From NCBI RefSeq assembly GCF_020623625.1, contig NC_060200.1, positions 310,001 through 374,000 on the forward strand: DNA of 64,000 nt, read 5' to 3'. Of the stretch, positions 49,120 to 60,361 are shown in pieces (the stretch's first letter is position 1; each line of letters begins with the position of its first letter). A model generated the notes under the pieces. It saw only the letters and a list, made by a program, of their open reading frames with translations. It did no database searches and was not told the DNA's origin. The position numbers and the translations under genes were made by a program. Source of the stretch: Saccharomycodes ludwigii (Eukaryota; Ascomycota; Saccharomycetes; Saccharomycodales; Saccharomycodaceae).

Positions 49120-52100
49120 TCAATAAAATGGTGACCAACCCATATAAATTACAGATAGCCTTGAAGGATCTGTGGCTTGTTGTATTAAACCTTGTACCGT
49201 AGCCTCTACGCTTAATCCATTCCCATTTAATTTCTCTTCAACACATTTTAAAGCCCTTACAGCTTCCCCATTTTCCTTGCTCTTATTCTTGTTCGGACCA
49301 GTGGCATTGATATTGTTATTATCTTTCGTGGATTGAGAACGGCTCCCGCCCATAGTACTTCCAGCCTCCTTTTCCATTTCATCCACATCCTCATCATCCA
49401 TGATATTAGTTTGTAACTTTTTTTTTTTCAAGGGTGACATTGTCCAAGAATATAAAGGATCCCACTTCAAAATATTTAATACGCACATTACCTTTTCAGA
49501 CTCTTTTCTCAATACAGAATATACATATTCGCAGTTCTTCCTAAATACACCCTCTATTCCACTAACACCAAATGCATCGACAATATCTCTCGTTAATCTA
49601 AATGGAACCAATTCCGGAATAGGCAATAGTCTTCCCTGGTCAAATGCAACCCCCAAATCAATATGCAAAAATTCACCAGTATCCTTATTGACCAGAATAT
49701 TATTCAAATGTCTGTCACCCAGTCCAACTATAAATCCAACAATAGAAGTAGTGACCACGCTCTTTATATATCTATACTTGATTTCTAACCACTTTTCCGG
49801 GTCCATATAGTTAGCAAAGAAATATTGTCTAAACTTCGGCGTGATCATAGTCTCTATCTTTTCGTAAACTATTAATCTTTCATGTTGCGATTTATTTTGT
49901 GCTGCCTTCATTGTTCTTCGTGCTTTGTCAAAGGACATCTTATCGTCCATGTGCAATTTAATCAATATTTCATGTAATGATTTAGAATTCGATACAAATT
50001 CAATAATGCCAGCCTGTGGACCTAACGGAATAACTTCATACGTTTTCATCCTTAGATGATGCTTGCTAGTTTCCTTATTTTTATTTAAGATTTGATTAAC
50101 TTGTTTGAAAACCTGCTCCATAATAGCATCTTGTCTTAAATCATCATTACTGCCTTTTAGTAAAACCTTATGAACAGTACCATCAGACAACGTAAACGTC
50201 ATAATTTTGGGCATTGATAAGCCAGATTGGGAAATTTCAACTTTGTTTTCGACTTTAACTATATAAGGCCGACGCACAGATCTACCATCGCTTGAGCTCA
50301 AAATCGGGAATTGAACAGTTGGTAGTGGAAATTTAAAATTAATTAATTCGTCCAACCAAAAGTGACCTATTTTCATTGAATTTAAATCAATGTTTTTAAC
50401 AGTACGTGCAAACTTCATATTTGCTAACTCAACACACATTGTCGAAAAATATTTAACGGGCTGAATATATTTCTGTCCAAATTTTCCATCCTCAAAATGT
50501 TCTAAATTTTGTAAAATATTATTAGCCGCCATGATTTTGCAATTAATAGAATCATCCAAATGAGTAACATTAGTACCATTATCACTACCGCCATGTCCAT
50601 TATAAAATTTCAAATTTATTAAAGCATACATTGATTCATATGGCAGTTTAAATATAACCCTTTTCAATGTTTTTTGTAAAGCTACTTGGAAATGTGTAGA
50701 TTCCAAATCTAGTTTGGCCACCATTTGATTTATCCAAGGTAAAAACTTAAAACTGGGAATAGAACTGATCTCTTCTAAAAGATTTTTATTAATTTCAACA
50801 TTTTCAGAGTTCCCAAACCAAACACCACAAAATTTGTCCAACACGTCATAATCTTTAGCATTATCATAAATAATGGTTTTCAAAAAAAAATGTAAAGTCT
50901 TGGAAATAAAAAGTTGTTTTTCTGATTCTAAAGTTTTAATAATTCTCTTATCTTGTTCCCCTTGTAAAAACAATCTATTGTAATATCTTTTAGCTTCTTT
51001 CCGATCAACATCCAGTGCATCAGCACTCTTATAAATACCTGCTAATTCATCTAATTCCTTCATATTTTTTTCATGACTTTTCTTCCTCTGATCCAATTCA
51101 TTTGATTTTGAACTTTCTTTCGTTTGTTCGTAACAAAACTGTCCCAATGTGTAATAGACCTCTAAAATTTCAGAACTAAGACTTAATTCAGGAGCCTTTA
51201 AAACATATTGTTCATAAATTTCACCGGCTGTTTTGTGATTTGTTTCAGAAGCCCAAGAAACCAATAAAGACATAACTTTCCCATTTGAACAATATATCAA
51301 ATCCATTAATTTCCTTATAGTTTTATCGCTTTTATATCCGTTTGTTTGGCTAAATAAACACCCTTCTAGCATTTGAATTGGAATCTGTGATTCGCCTTGA
51401 TCCCACAATGTCGATGCTACTCGTATTTGTGCAACTCTTTTCAATATATTATCAATCGATATTAGTCCTGAAGGCAATAAACTAACATCGCCAGAAGCCA
51501 TTTTATCCAGCATAAACGCAGATTTTAAGCCTTCTTGCGAAATACCTGTTTTTTGAGAAAATTTGTTTAATTTGACCAGTTCAATAAATTCGGTCAATTT
51601 TACCAATTCAAAATTCCGATCGTTTTTGCAACTCTCTGATATCTCCCCCAGGAGTTTGGTTCTGGCATTCAAAATTAGTTTATATCGATCAAAATCAATT
51701 ATGTTCATCATTTGGGTATCTCTATTATTCATATCTTTCATCAGTTGTGTATATTTCTCGAAATGCTTCGAGTCAAACGTAAAATTCTGAAAATCTACCA
51801 ATTCATAAATTAAATTAAAATACTCCTTTGTTTGTAACATCGAATTTTTTTCTATATTAAATAACAAATCCCCAATAATATCTTTATAATCATGCACACT
51901 CTCTTTAATCTTTTTTAAACATTGGAACAATGCAGATAAAGGTTCTTTGGACATTTTTGCATCATTATTCAATTCCCAGGTATTCAAAGTTTTATACCAA
52001 GCTGAATCATTACCGAAAATTTCTCTATTTTGGTCAATTATCATCGTACTAATACTACTTAAATCATTTTCACTTGCCGTTTTTAATAATCTGTGCTTGG

Positions 52101-55100
52101 CCTCTTCTTCATCGTTATTATAGTTTATATCCGTAATGCTATTGGCAAACATGAATTTCTTAATTTTATCCTTGTCCGATGAGTCCATCAACTCTAAAAC
52201 AGATTTGATAGATGGTTTACTTGGAATACCAAATAATAAATCTCTATCCTTTAAACTGCGGTACATACTCTTAATAGTATCTATATTAATATCACATTTT
52301 TTGAAATCCTGAAACATTTCTTCAAATAATATAAATGAAAGTTTATAATTCCCCACTTCCATTGCTGCAAAAAAACATTCTTTCAAGTTTAGTTTAGAAT
52401 AGATATCCATAAAGGGTTTTATAAAAGTGTAATTACCACATCTGAGTAACAAAAACAAATCCAACATATTGCATATCTTCATTTTGCCATCAATAACACC
52501 TGATAAACCAGTACAGCTTTCAAACATACAACCAATGTTAGCACACCTCTGTTTTCTGTCAACATTAATGTAAAATAAAAAAAGATAAGGAATTGACTCT
52601 TTTATGAAACTCAAATCATGTTCTGCCAAAACCGTCAAATAAGGAATAAGTTTAATCACAGAACTAACTTCATATGCCAGGGAAAACCATAATTGTTTCA
52701 ACCATGTAGCGTAGTCAGTGGTTATATTTTTGTATTGGTTAAAAATGAAGGAACTAAGTGGAATAGTAGTCGGCACAACTTTATGTAATTTACAAAACAC
52801 TGTAGAATCAATCGGGTCTATTAGGTCATAATATTTTTCAAAACAACTTTCAGTTATTTTTAAATAAGGATCTTCCTCGCTATAACGTCCCAATAAAAAG
52901 GCAATTATAGAAATGGAGATAAAATGAACTTTTGCAGAAAGGTCTATTTTTGTGGTTTTAGCAAAAATGATATCTAGAATAGGTGTAAAGCTTTCATACT
53001 TGGTAACATCCATTAAAATGCTATTAGTTTCAAACGATAGATTTGGAATAACTTTTGAATATTTATAGCTCTGGGTTAAATAATAACTTTTCCATAAAGA
53101 AAAATTCATCGAAACATCTTTAACATTAAATTTTAATAGGTTATCGGTGATATTTTCTAATGTTTTAAAGTGTTCATCGAACATAACAGGTGGTTTCAAA
53201 TGTCTAAATAGCTCAGAAAAAAATTGTATGTCATAGCTAGTAACATATTTCTGATTCAAGAGATCATTGTTTGAATATGGATCATTCAAAAACAGCTCTC
53301 CATTTATTATTTGAAGTGCCATCTCCCAAGTTGCTTGAAAACTGGTGTTGGATGTCAAACAAGTATTTAGAGTAACTCTAAGCTTATCATTGATAAGTTT
53401 GTTGAAACTTCTTTGGTAATATAATATTGATTCTAATAATGCTGAAATTCTTCCTTCTTTCTCCAAGACACTTATGGGTACAATTTGCAAGATTGCCACA
53501 ATAATACAGCTAACCTCTTCATGCAAAAAAATGTCTTTCAAATAAGGGACCATCTTAAAAATAATATTTCCTATAAATTCGTTATTTGGTAAATGAGTTT
53601 CAAATAAAATCATCAAAATCTTAATTTTTCTTATATCATAGAGGCGATCTTCTGGTTGACTAGAATTTTCTAAATCTGCAAATAACCATAGCATTAATAA
53701 ATAAATGTCCTTTCTAGTAAAGATAAAAAGCAATGAACTATTTTCTAACAGTTCATATACTTTTATAATAGATATTTCGCCGGGGAAATGGTATCTTAGA
53801 GTGACCCCAAATTCAAATAAAACTGCTTTTAAAGATGAATTTGTAAATGATTTCTTTAATATGGTCTTAATTTCAAAAAAATCGCCTAGTGCTACAAATT
53901 TGAAAATCTCATACAAATATGCATGTTTATACTTTTCTATATTTCTTTTGTATTTTGTTCCCAACGTGTTTTTAATTGCACTCAATGAATTTTTTTCCAA
54001 ACCATAATCGTTGTAGGAGAAAGGTAATACCAGAGCAAGAGAATTTTCATACAATTCGTTCTCATTCTTCCCCGAATATTTTAAAATTAAATTTCTGATC
54101 AAGGATGACTTTATAGTTTTAGAATAATACAGGGCGTAGAATTCATTTTGATTTGAAATTAAAAATTCTTCTAAAGTTTTAAAACCAAAATCTTTAAAAT
54201 GCCATTCAATTTCATTAATATTTTCAAAAGCACTAGATTCTAGATACCAAGCTTCAACAAGTTGGTATTTACAGAATTGAAAAATTTCTCTTACATGATC
54301 AAAACCATATGCCTTTTTCAAAAACCTATAACCTACTTTAATAAAAATAGGATTAATACCATATCTTGTACCGCTGGTAGCCATGTATAGTACAGAATTA
54401 ATCAAATTAAATTTAGAAAAAGTAGCAAACTTGCATAATATATAAATTATGAGATTGCTAGAGCACCCAGTACCATCAGTAATATCCAAAGCATTAACCA
54501 ATTGAGGAAACAAAATGGCTTGGTTGGGTTTGCTTTTGGTTAGCATGTATTCAGAAACGCTCTTAGCAGTTTTACTCATGTAATATAAAGGCAGTTTTTT
54601 CCAATTCTGTACCAAAATATTAAAAACTCGTTGTTTCCCACCTTTTACAGCTTTGGATACCGAGGGTTCTTTTAAAATATCAATAAGCAAATTTGTAAAT
54701 GAAAATAATGCAGCTGAACCACCAAAATCATTGTTAACACATTTTTCGCTTATCCAATCAAATATATCGTTACAATCAGACTGAATGGAGCTACCAAGTT
54801 GGTTGATCCATAAATTACTAACGGCCCTTAAATATAAGGATAGACATTCTATCGATATGTTTGAAGTATTTAATTTTGTATTTAACAGGGATGATCCATA
54901 TAATTGAGTTAATTTACTCAGACTAGCAACATTTGTAACTGCATGTTTATTATTCAATTCCCTTAAAATGATCTTTAAAAACCAAATGTAACATTCATTC
55001 GGGAAAAAAGAAATATATTCTGTAACATAATCAATAACGAAAGGATATAGCTCGTGGGTTATGTGAGTGTTGAATATAAAATTTAGAGTATGATCTAAAT

Positions 55101-57633
55101 CACACGACCTGTATTGATACTCCGAAAATGTTTTATATCTCAAAACAGGTTGCTTTCTATTTAATTTCATATCAACACTATCAAACTCTTGATCAATTAC
55201 GCTTTTTTGTGTCTCCGTATTTGTATAATGAGATAAAATTATATCTGGTAATTTTTTTTTCGAAATTTCCTGTAAAATAATTTCAGGGACCATCTTCAAA
55301 TTAATTAAGTTTAATTCTCTAATCAACAATATTGCCTGCTGGTAATTTTCAATATGCAAGTTACCTAAATAAATGACCAACATACTTTTCAAGTCAGCTG
55401 TATAAGCTGATACGGTTGAATCTCCTACAAAATACGTTAATATTTTCAAAATTTCAGCTAACCATTTAACTGCCGTTTCGAATTCAACATGTTCTAAATT
55501 AGCCAATAGATCCAATAACTTTGAAAATAAATCATAGGTTAAATTAATTTCAAAGTGCATTTGCATTGTATCCTTAGCATTCAGAGATATTTTTTTGAAT
55601 TTGTGTTTATTTTGATATAAAAAATCACGCTCATTGTTGACAAAAACCCATTGATCATAATAGATAGTATTAAAATAGTCATATTGAAGGGTACGCTTTT
55701 CATGTAGCTCATCCTTCTTAGATATCCATCTAAAAAAAAAGGCTAAGCCAGTAGAATTATTTTCAACAAAAGTATCAGTAAGCTGAGACCATTTGAATAA
55801 AACCCATCTACATATTTTACTGAGCAACGATTCATTATTTGGAGACCTATAGTTTTTCCCCAATTTAAAAATAGTCTGCCAAAATAAAAAGCTTTCTCTA
55901 TTGAATTGGGCCGGACCGTTGACTACTGATAAGTCAATAATATCATAAATTCTATTCAATAATGTTTTACCTTTAATTAAGTTATGTTGAAACAATTCCA
56001 ACCGATAAATTAAAGCGCATGTTATTGTAGAAAAGCTTGAAGATTTTACATACGGCAATAAAGCCTTCATTAAATCTTCAAAATGCATAATATCCATTTT
56101 ATATGCTGGCTGAGAAATTAATGAAATTAATGACAGGCAGCACCATTTATAGAATTCGGCTCTCCCTAATAATGATAATAGAACTCCTAGCAGCCGATCA
56201 AAATTAAAGTTTTGCCTTTCTTGTCGGTATTGTGATAAAAAAAAGGCAGTAATCTGTAGGCCCAAAATAACCTTATTAGTTTCGGTAGAACAATCTAGTA
56301 AACTGAAAAGAAAGTCATTAAAAGTAGAACATGAGTTTAAAACCTGGTTGTAATTATTGCCAATTTTAGATTTCTTATTACTAAATAAAATATTCGACTC
56401 TTTTTCATTTTCATTTTCATTTTCATTTTCCTTTTCCTTTTCCTTTTCCTTTTCCTTTTCTTCTTCGCCACCATTACCACCTTCTCCTATTAATACTGGT
56501 CTTTCTGCATCAGAGTCATCATCGCTTATGTCAACATGTGTGTAATAGCAGTATATTAGACTAGTTAAGCTATTAATTTCTAACCAATTTTCTAAATGAA
56601 TTTCATTCCCCGGTTTTAATTGAAAATCCGGAAGCATTAGCCAAGAAATTATAGGGCCATCGTATTCCTCTAAAAGACAGAATTCCAAATCAAAATCTCG
56701 AACACTGGAAACGTTGTTGATTCGGTTTTGTAGATATAACTCCAAAATATCAATTGATTGACAAACACGATGTTGAGTTAGAGGCAACATCAATTCGCCT
56801 GCAAATAATCCAAAGTACGATATTTCAACATCGAACAGTCCTTCATTAGCATTGTTAGAGTTGCAAATTCTTTCTAATGTCCAGTTAACTATATCCATGC
56901 ATTCAAAAAAATTACAATGAATCCTCAATAACGCCTTATTCACTAATTGGATAGGTAACATAGAAGTAATTTTTTCTTTCCTTGTATATTTGGTATATTC
57001 GCTCATACAATGTAATATATAATCTGAAGCACTTTGTCTAACAGATATACATTCTTCACTTAACAATTCATTAAAAATTAGCAGCCAGTTAGCATATTCC
57101 TTCTCCGAATCATAATTAACTGCTTTATTTTCAATGATACGGCAAACATAAAAAATTAGTTCAGTCCATTGGTGAACCGAATATTTTATGCCAAAAACAG
57201 TACTTTTAACTAAACTGTACAACGCTATAACCAAATTGGGCTCAGTGGATTTTAATGTTTTTTGAGATTCTGCATGATTCATTAACTCAGGTAGCATAGC
57301 CAAAACATATTTCAAATGTTTTGCTTTGAATCTTTCGCAATTTTTTTCAATAAAAATTCTCAATATGTAAGAAGAAGATTGTAATTTGTTTTCTATATTG
57401 TTTAGTGCTCGAAAATTTTCATTGTTCTCTTTGTTTAATTCTTTAAAATATTTAACTCTATCTAGCTCAAGATGACGTATTAACACGTCGAGAAAACTAT
57501 ATAATAATTTTGTAGGTATTGAAATTGTATTATTCTTTAAGCATGATAGTAGATCTTCATAACCTTCGTTCCTTTCTCGTAATCTTGAGGAGTTTAGTTT
57601 CTCCAAAATCAATTCCGCATTCCAGGTAGACAT
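49120..57633 (-). CDS. TEL1: Tel1/ATM checkpoint kinase
   Basis: This gene encodes 2837 aa from the chosen start MSTWNAELILEKLNSSRLRE (S. cerevisiae Tel1 is 2787). An in-frame ATG 41 codons upstream would add a Phe/Leu stretch encoded by a CAA-type repeat and is rejected as start. Tel1 is the ATM homologue that senses double-strand breaks through Mre11-Rad50-Xrs2 and maintains telomere length. The N-terminal TAN motif region is seen (residues about 8-30, LEKLNSSRLRERNEGYEDLLSC). HEAT-like helices fill most of the length. The PI3K-like kinase domain at about 2480-2780 has SGLSMPKIMTFTLSDGTVHK, the catalytic loop GLGDRHLNNILV and the activation site HIDLGVAFDQG. A FATC end, DPSRLSVIYMGWSPFY, closes the protein. 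A (KE)(NE) repeat occurs at about 390-412. The gene is convergent with SHO1. Confidence 0.97.
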   Translation of the reverse strand: MSTWNAELILEKLNSSRLRERNEGYEDLLSCLKNNTISIPTKLLYSFLDVLIRHLELDRVKYFKELNKENNENFRALNNIENKLQSSSYILRIFIEKNCERFKAKHLKYVLAMLPELMNHAESQKTLKSTEPNLVIALYSLVKSTVFGIKYSVHQWTELIFYVCRIIENKAVNYDSEKEYANWLLIFNELLSEECISVRQSASDYILHCMSEYTKYTRKEKITSMLPIQLVNKALLRIHCNFFECMDIVNWTLERICNSNNANEGLFDVEISYFGLFAGELMLPLTQHRVCQSIDILELYLQNRINNVSSVRDFDLEFCLLEEYDGPIISWLMLPDFQLKPGNEIHLENWLEINSLTSLIYCYYTHVDISDDDSDAERPVLIGEGGNGGEEEKEKEKEKEKENENENENEKESNILFSNKKSKIGNNYNQVLNSCSTFNDFLFSLLDCSTETNKVILGLQITAFFLSQYRQERQNFNFDRLLGVLLSLLGRAEFYKWCCLSLISLISQPAYKMDIMHFEDLMKALLPYVKSSSFSTITCALIYRLELFQHNLIKGKTLLNRIYDIIDLSVVNGPAQFNRESFLFWQTIFKLGKNYRSPNNESLLSKICRWVLFKWSQLTDTFVENNSTGLAFFFRWISKKDELHEKRTLQYDYFNTIYYDQWVFVNNERDFLYQNKHKFKKISLNAKDTMQMHFEINLTYDLFSKLLDLLANLEHVEFETAVKWLAEILKILTYFVGDSTVSAYTADLKSMLVIYLGNLHIENYQQAILLIRELNLINLKMVPEIILQEISKKKLPDIILSHYTNTETQKSVIDQEFDSVDMKLNRKQPVLRYKTFSEYQYRSCDLDHTLNFIFNTHITHELYPFVIDYVTEYISFFPNECYIWFLKIILRELNNKHAVTNVASLSKLTQLYGSSLLNTKLNTSNISIECLSLYLRAVSNLWINQLGSSIQSDCNDIFDWISEKCVNNDFGGSAALFSFTNLLIDILKEPSVSKAVKGGKQRVFNILVQNWKKLPLYYMSKTAKSVSEYMLTKSKPNQAILFPQLVNALDITDGTGCSSNLIIYILCKFATFSKFNLINSVLYMATSGTRYGINPIFIKVGYRFLKKAYGFDHVREIFQFCKYQLVEAWYLESSAFENINEIEWHFKDFGFKTLEEFLISNQNEFYALYYSKTIKSSLIRNLILKYSGKNENELYENSLALVLPFSYNDYGLEKNSLSAIKNTLGTKYKRNIEKYKHAYLYEIFKFVALGDFFEIKTILKKSFTNSSLKAVLFEFGVTLRYHFPGEISIIKVYELLENSSLLFIFTRKDIYLLMLWLFADLENSSQPEDRLYDIRKIKILMILFETHLPNNEFIGNIIFKMVPYLKDIFLHEEVSCIIVAILQIVPISVLEKEGRISALLESILYYQRSFNKLINDKLRVTLNTCLTSNTSFQATWEMALQIINGELFLNDPYSNNDLLNQKYVTSYDIQFFSELFRHLKPPVMFDEHFKTLENITDNLLKFNVKDVSMNFSLWKSYYLTQSYKYSKVIPNLSFETNSILMDVTKYESFTPILDIIFAKTTKIDLSAKVHFISISIIAFLLGRYSEEDPYLKITESCFEKYYDLIDPIDSTVFCKLHKVVPTTIPLSSFIFNQYKNITTDYATWLKQLWFSLAYEVSSVIKLIPYLTVLAEHDLSFIKESIPYLFLFYINVDRKQRCANIGCMFESCTGLSGVIDGKMKICNMLDLFLLLRCGNYTFIKPFMDIYSKLNLKECFFAAMEVGNYKLSFILFEEMFQDFKKCDINIDTIKSMYRSLKDRDLLFGIPSKPSIKSVLELMDSSDKDKIKKFMFANSITDINYNNDEEEAKHRLLKTASENDLSSISTMIIDQNREIFGNDSAWYKTLNTWELNNDAKMSKEPLSALFQCLKKIKESVHDYKDIIGDLLFNIEKNSMLQTKEYFNLIYELVDFQNFTFDSKHFEKYTQLMKDMNNRDTQMMNIIDFDRYKLILNARTKLLGEISESCKNDRNFELVKLTEFIELVKLNKFSQKTGISQEGLKSAFMLDKMASGDVSLLPSGLISIDNILKRVAQIRVASTLWDQGESQIPIQMLEGCLFSQTNGYKSDKTIRKLMDLIYCSNGKVMSLLVSWASETNHKTAGEIYEQYVLKAPELSLSSEILEVYYTLGQFCYEQTKESSKSNELDQRKKSHEKNMKELDELAGIYKSADALDVDRKEAKRYYNRLFLQGEQDKRIIKTLESEKQLFISKTLHFFLKTIIYDNAKDYDVLDKFCGVWFGNSENVEINKNLLEEISSIPSFKFLPWINQMVAKLDLESTHFQVALQKTLKRVIFKLPYESMYALINLKFYNGHGGSDNGTNVTHLDDSINCKIMAANNILQNLEHFEDGKFGQKYIQPVKYFSTMCVELANMKFARTVKNIDLNSMKIGHFWLDELINFKFPLPTVQFPILSSSDGRSVRRPYIVKVENKVEISQSGLSMPKIMTFTLSDGTVHKVLLKGSNDDLRQDAIMEQVFKQVNQILNKNKETSKHHLRMKTYEVIPLGPQAGIIEFVSNSKSLHEILIKLHMDDKMSFDKARRTMKAAQNKSQHERLIVYEKIETMITPKFRQYFFANYMDPEKWLEIKYRYIKSVVTTSIVGFIVGLGDRHLNNILVNKDTGEFLHIDLGVAFDQGRLLPIPELVPFRLTRDIVDAFGVSGIEGVFRKNCEYVYSVLRKESEKVMCVLNILKWDPLYSWTMSPLKKKKLQTNIMDDEDVDEMEKEAGSTMGGSRSQSTKDNNNINATGPNKNKSKENGEAVRALKCVEEKLNGNGLSVEATVQGLIQQATDPSRLSVIYMGWSPFY
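56403..56462. repeat. Hexanucleotide repeat coding (Lys-Glu/Asn-Glu)n in TEL1
   Basis: Four to five units of TTTTCA and about five of TTTTCC on the plus strand encode alternating NE and KE dipeptides in Tel1. The pure units suggest an unstable coding microsatellite. Confidence 0.88.
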
Positions 57634-58187
57634 TAATTTTTGTTTTTTGGAACTTCTGAACAACAACAACAACAACAACAACAAAAAAGAAAAAAAAAAA
57701 AAGCAACTTGTGGGAACTGGGTACAGAAATCTTCGGTTACTAAATTGTAAACTCAAGAGCTATTTTAAGAAATAGTGGCAAGATTCAAGTCATGAAATCT
57801 TGTATTCACACTACATCAAAAAAATTGGAATTTAAATTATACACAAGTTCACGGGGACGAATAGAATGTAGAAAGGAAAAAGAAACATCAAAATCTATCC
57901 GCGCTTAAAATAAATAAACCGTGAAATATCATAGTATAATTATCTGAAGTGAAACTTAAAAACAACTCCGGTACTGAAAGAAAGAAGAAAGGAAAGAAAG
58001 AAAGAAAAAAAAATACAAACACATCTTACAAGTACATCTCTTATCTCAACAAAGAGCCTATTCCACATAACATATATTGTTAATAATAAATTGAAAAAAT
58101 TTGTGTGTTGCAGGTAGATTTACATATAAAAAATTATACTGATTTATAAAGTTATAACAAATGAATCACATCTTTACACAATAAAGC
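57634..58187. other. TEL1 promoter and RPL23 3' region
   Basis: These 554 bp between two minus-strand genes hold an AAC run at 57661-57683, an A run near 57691-57702, and AAAG repeats at 57980-58010. No gene is supported. Confidence 0.6.
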
Positions 58188-59376
58188 TTAAACAACAACA
58201 CCAGAGTTGGAAGCAATACGTGGCCATAAATCGGCACATTCCTTACCAACTGGACCAGTAACAGCAGAACCCTTCATTTCACCCTTTGGATTAGCAATAA
58301 CACCAGCATTGTCTTCAAAATACAAATAGACACCATCCTTTCTTCTCCAAGCCTTAGCTTGACGAACAACGATAGCTGGCATAACCTTCTTTCTCAATTC
58401 TGGCTTACCTTTCTTGACGGTAGCCATAACCATATCACCTAAAGAAGCAGCTGGTAATCTGTTCAATCTTGAACCAGAACCTTTAACAGCTAAGATGTAC
58501 AAGTTTCTAGCACCACTGTTATCAGCACAGTTAATGATAGCACCAGTTGGCAAACCTAACTGTTTAAAATATTATTAAATGTGTTTTTTCCCTAGAACTT
58601 TTTTAGGAATAAAAAAAGGGAAAAAAAAAAAAGGATATGTTAGTAAATACTATTAATATATCAAAAAATACTGGAATTTCTTTTTTTTTTTTTTTTTTTT
58701 TTTGGGGAAAAAAAATATGCACTGTAGGCTTGACTGAAAAAGAGAAAAAAGTAGGTCTCCAAAATAATCCCCTACGTAGACAAATCTGTATTACTTGACC
58801 AATATCCTTTGAAGTCCAATTCTTGTTAGAGATACCAGTAAAACTAAAAGTTGAGCACATAAACTGTCTATAACAGATTATATATTCTTATAGAATTTGT
58901 GGAAACACAGAATTTTTGATCATTATTTCATATGTTTAATTCATAAAATTGACGTATAAATAAACATGCAAACAGAATTGATTTGATCTATATTTTTCTC
59001 CTGTATTACAACAACTTGTTTTAATACATAGAAATTCCCTCCCAACAAGTAAAAACTCCCTAGTTTGCGGTATATAACATTTGACTTATCTTAGACACTT
59101 GATTTAGTTCAAGCTTCTTCCCACAGTAAAAAAAATCTACAATATATTTGCATTCTGTATTTTGCATGGACAGATACATATGTATATAAACAAATTGCAA
59201 CCGCTTTTTAACTCTGTTCAGTACTTAATCTACAATGTTGTCCATATTCTTCCTTAAAAAAATTTAAAAAAATGTTGCTATCTTCACCAAAAAGCCTTGT
59301 TTCCAATCTAAATATTACTGGTTTCAAAACATACTGAAATTCTGAATTTAGTACCTTGAGCACCGTTACCTGACAT
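58188..59376 (-). CDS. RPL23: 60S ribosomal protein L23 (uL14), two exons
   Basis: The spliced protein has 137 aa, equal to S. cerevisiae Rpl23. Exon 1 (59335-59376) encodes [14 protein letters not shown]; exon 2 (58188-58559) starts [20 protein letters not shown] and ends [10 protein letters not shown]. The junction reproduces the conserved FRIS-LGLP sequence exactly and lies between codons, at the same site as in S. cerevisiae RPL23A/B (recalled). Family motifs [20 protein letters not shown] and [20 protein letters not shown] are intact. uL14 sits at the subunit interface of the 60S subunit. Codon bias is strong. It lies next to TEL1 and SLX8: RPL23A flanks TEL1 on chromosome II and RPL23B flanks SLX8 on chromosome V, so both contexts meet here. 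Confidence 0.97.
58560..59334 (-). other. Intron of RPL23
   Basis: Reading the minus strand: donor GTATGT at 59334-59329, branch point TACTAAC at 58645-58639, acceptor AACAG ending at 58560. Length is 775 bp, with about 79 bp from branch point to acceptor. An A-rich (T-rich in sense) stretch lies between branch point and the middle of the intron. No intronic snoRNA was recognised. Confidence 0.95.
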
Positions 59377-60361
59377 GTTTTCGAGTTATGGATATGTATG
59401 TTTTAAGGCTTTTAATATCTTTTCATAAAAAAAAAAAAGAGTAAAAAAGGAATTAGATTATGTTTAAAAATACCCAAAACAGTACTATAAAGTCCAAAAT
59501 ACAATATTCTTAAACAAAGGTAACTTAACAGAATAATCACTATTTGGATGAAAGAATCTGAAAGAAATGAAGCAAAAAAAAAAAAGAAACAAAAAAAAAA
59601 AATTATTAAAAATCAAAAAATCAAAAAATTATAAATTACATAAAAGCCTGAGAACCAAAAATAGTGGGAGTATAATTCTCTTTTTAGGTTTAAAATGGGG
59701 GGGGAAACGATTCGAAAAGCAAGAAAGAAAAAAAAAAATAAACAGAAAGGCGACAGTCTAAATTGAATTTTCCGTTCAAAGTAAATGGAATGGGCAGACA
59801 AAGCGATATGGAAAGGAAAGAAAAAGTCGATAGCCAGTGTAAATGTGGTTACTAACAAAAAAAGAAAGAAAAAAAAAATAAATAAATAAAAAATTGAAAT
59901 CAAAGTTACGTTTTCCAATTATACCATAGAAGCTGAAACAACAACAACAAAATACTATGTCTCTAATTGCTTGTCTCTTTAACACATATATGTAACTGGC
60001 AAAATATATTATTCAGAAAATAGTCTTTCTGTCAAGATAGTATCATTTTACCAGTTGTTCTTATTCTTTAATTTTTTGATCATTATCTGACTTAAACATT
60101 TGGGCAATTACATACTTTTTTTTTTAAAAAAAAAATTAAATCTTTTTTTCTTTTTTTCAAAAAATTATAAGGTACGGATTTACTTTGTCACAAATAAGTC
60201 ATTTTTTAGGTTTTTTTTTTTTTTTTTCCTTCTGGTTTGTCACATATGCGTGTTAGCATTTTCACCCACTAAATCGATAACCTTTAAGATAACCTTTACA
60301 AGAAAACGTCATATAACCAGTATTTATTTATCGCAGGTTTAATTTAGGTAAACAACGAGGC
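59377..60361. promoter_or_regulatory. Divergent RPL23/SLX8 promoter region
   Basis: These 985 bp separate two divergent starts. They contain A-rich stretches (59574-59630, 59870-59895), a G8 patch near 59697-59704, and T runs near 60117-60124 and 60212-60228. I found no perfect Rap1 site for the ribosomal gene. The open frames in this stretch are low-complexity Lys or Phe runs and are not supported. Confidence 0.65.

Noticed and set aside
57634-57756. 41-residue N-terminal extension of TEL1 from an upstream ATG
   Set aside because: The extension is a Phe/Leu run from an AAC/A-rich leader; the TAN-like N-terminus begins at the inner Met at 57633.
58603-58860. 85-codon frame inside the RPL23 intron
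   Set aside because: It spans the branch point and poly-A tract of a well supported intron and has no recognisable features.
59567-59985. Overlapping open frames in the RPL23/SLX8 promoter
   Set aside because: Lys or Phe homopolymer-type composition caused by A/T tracts; no homology recognised.
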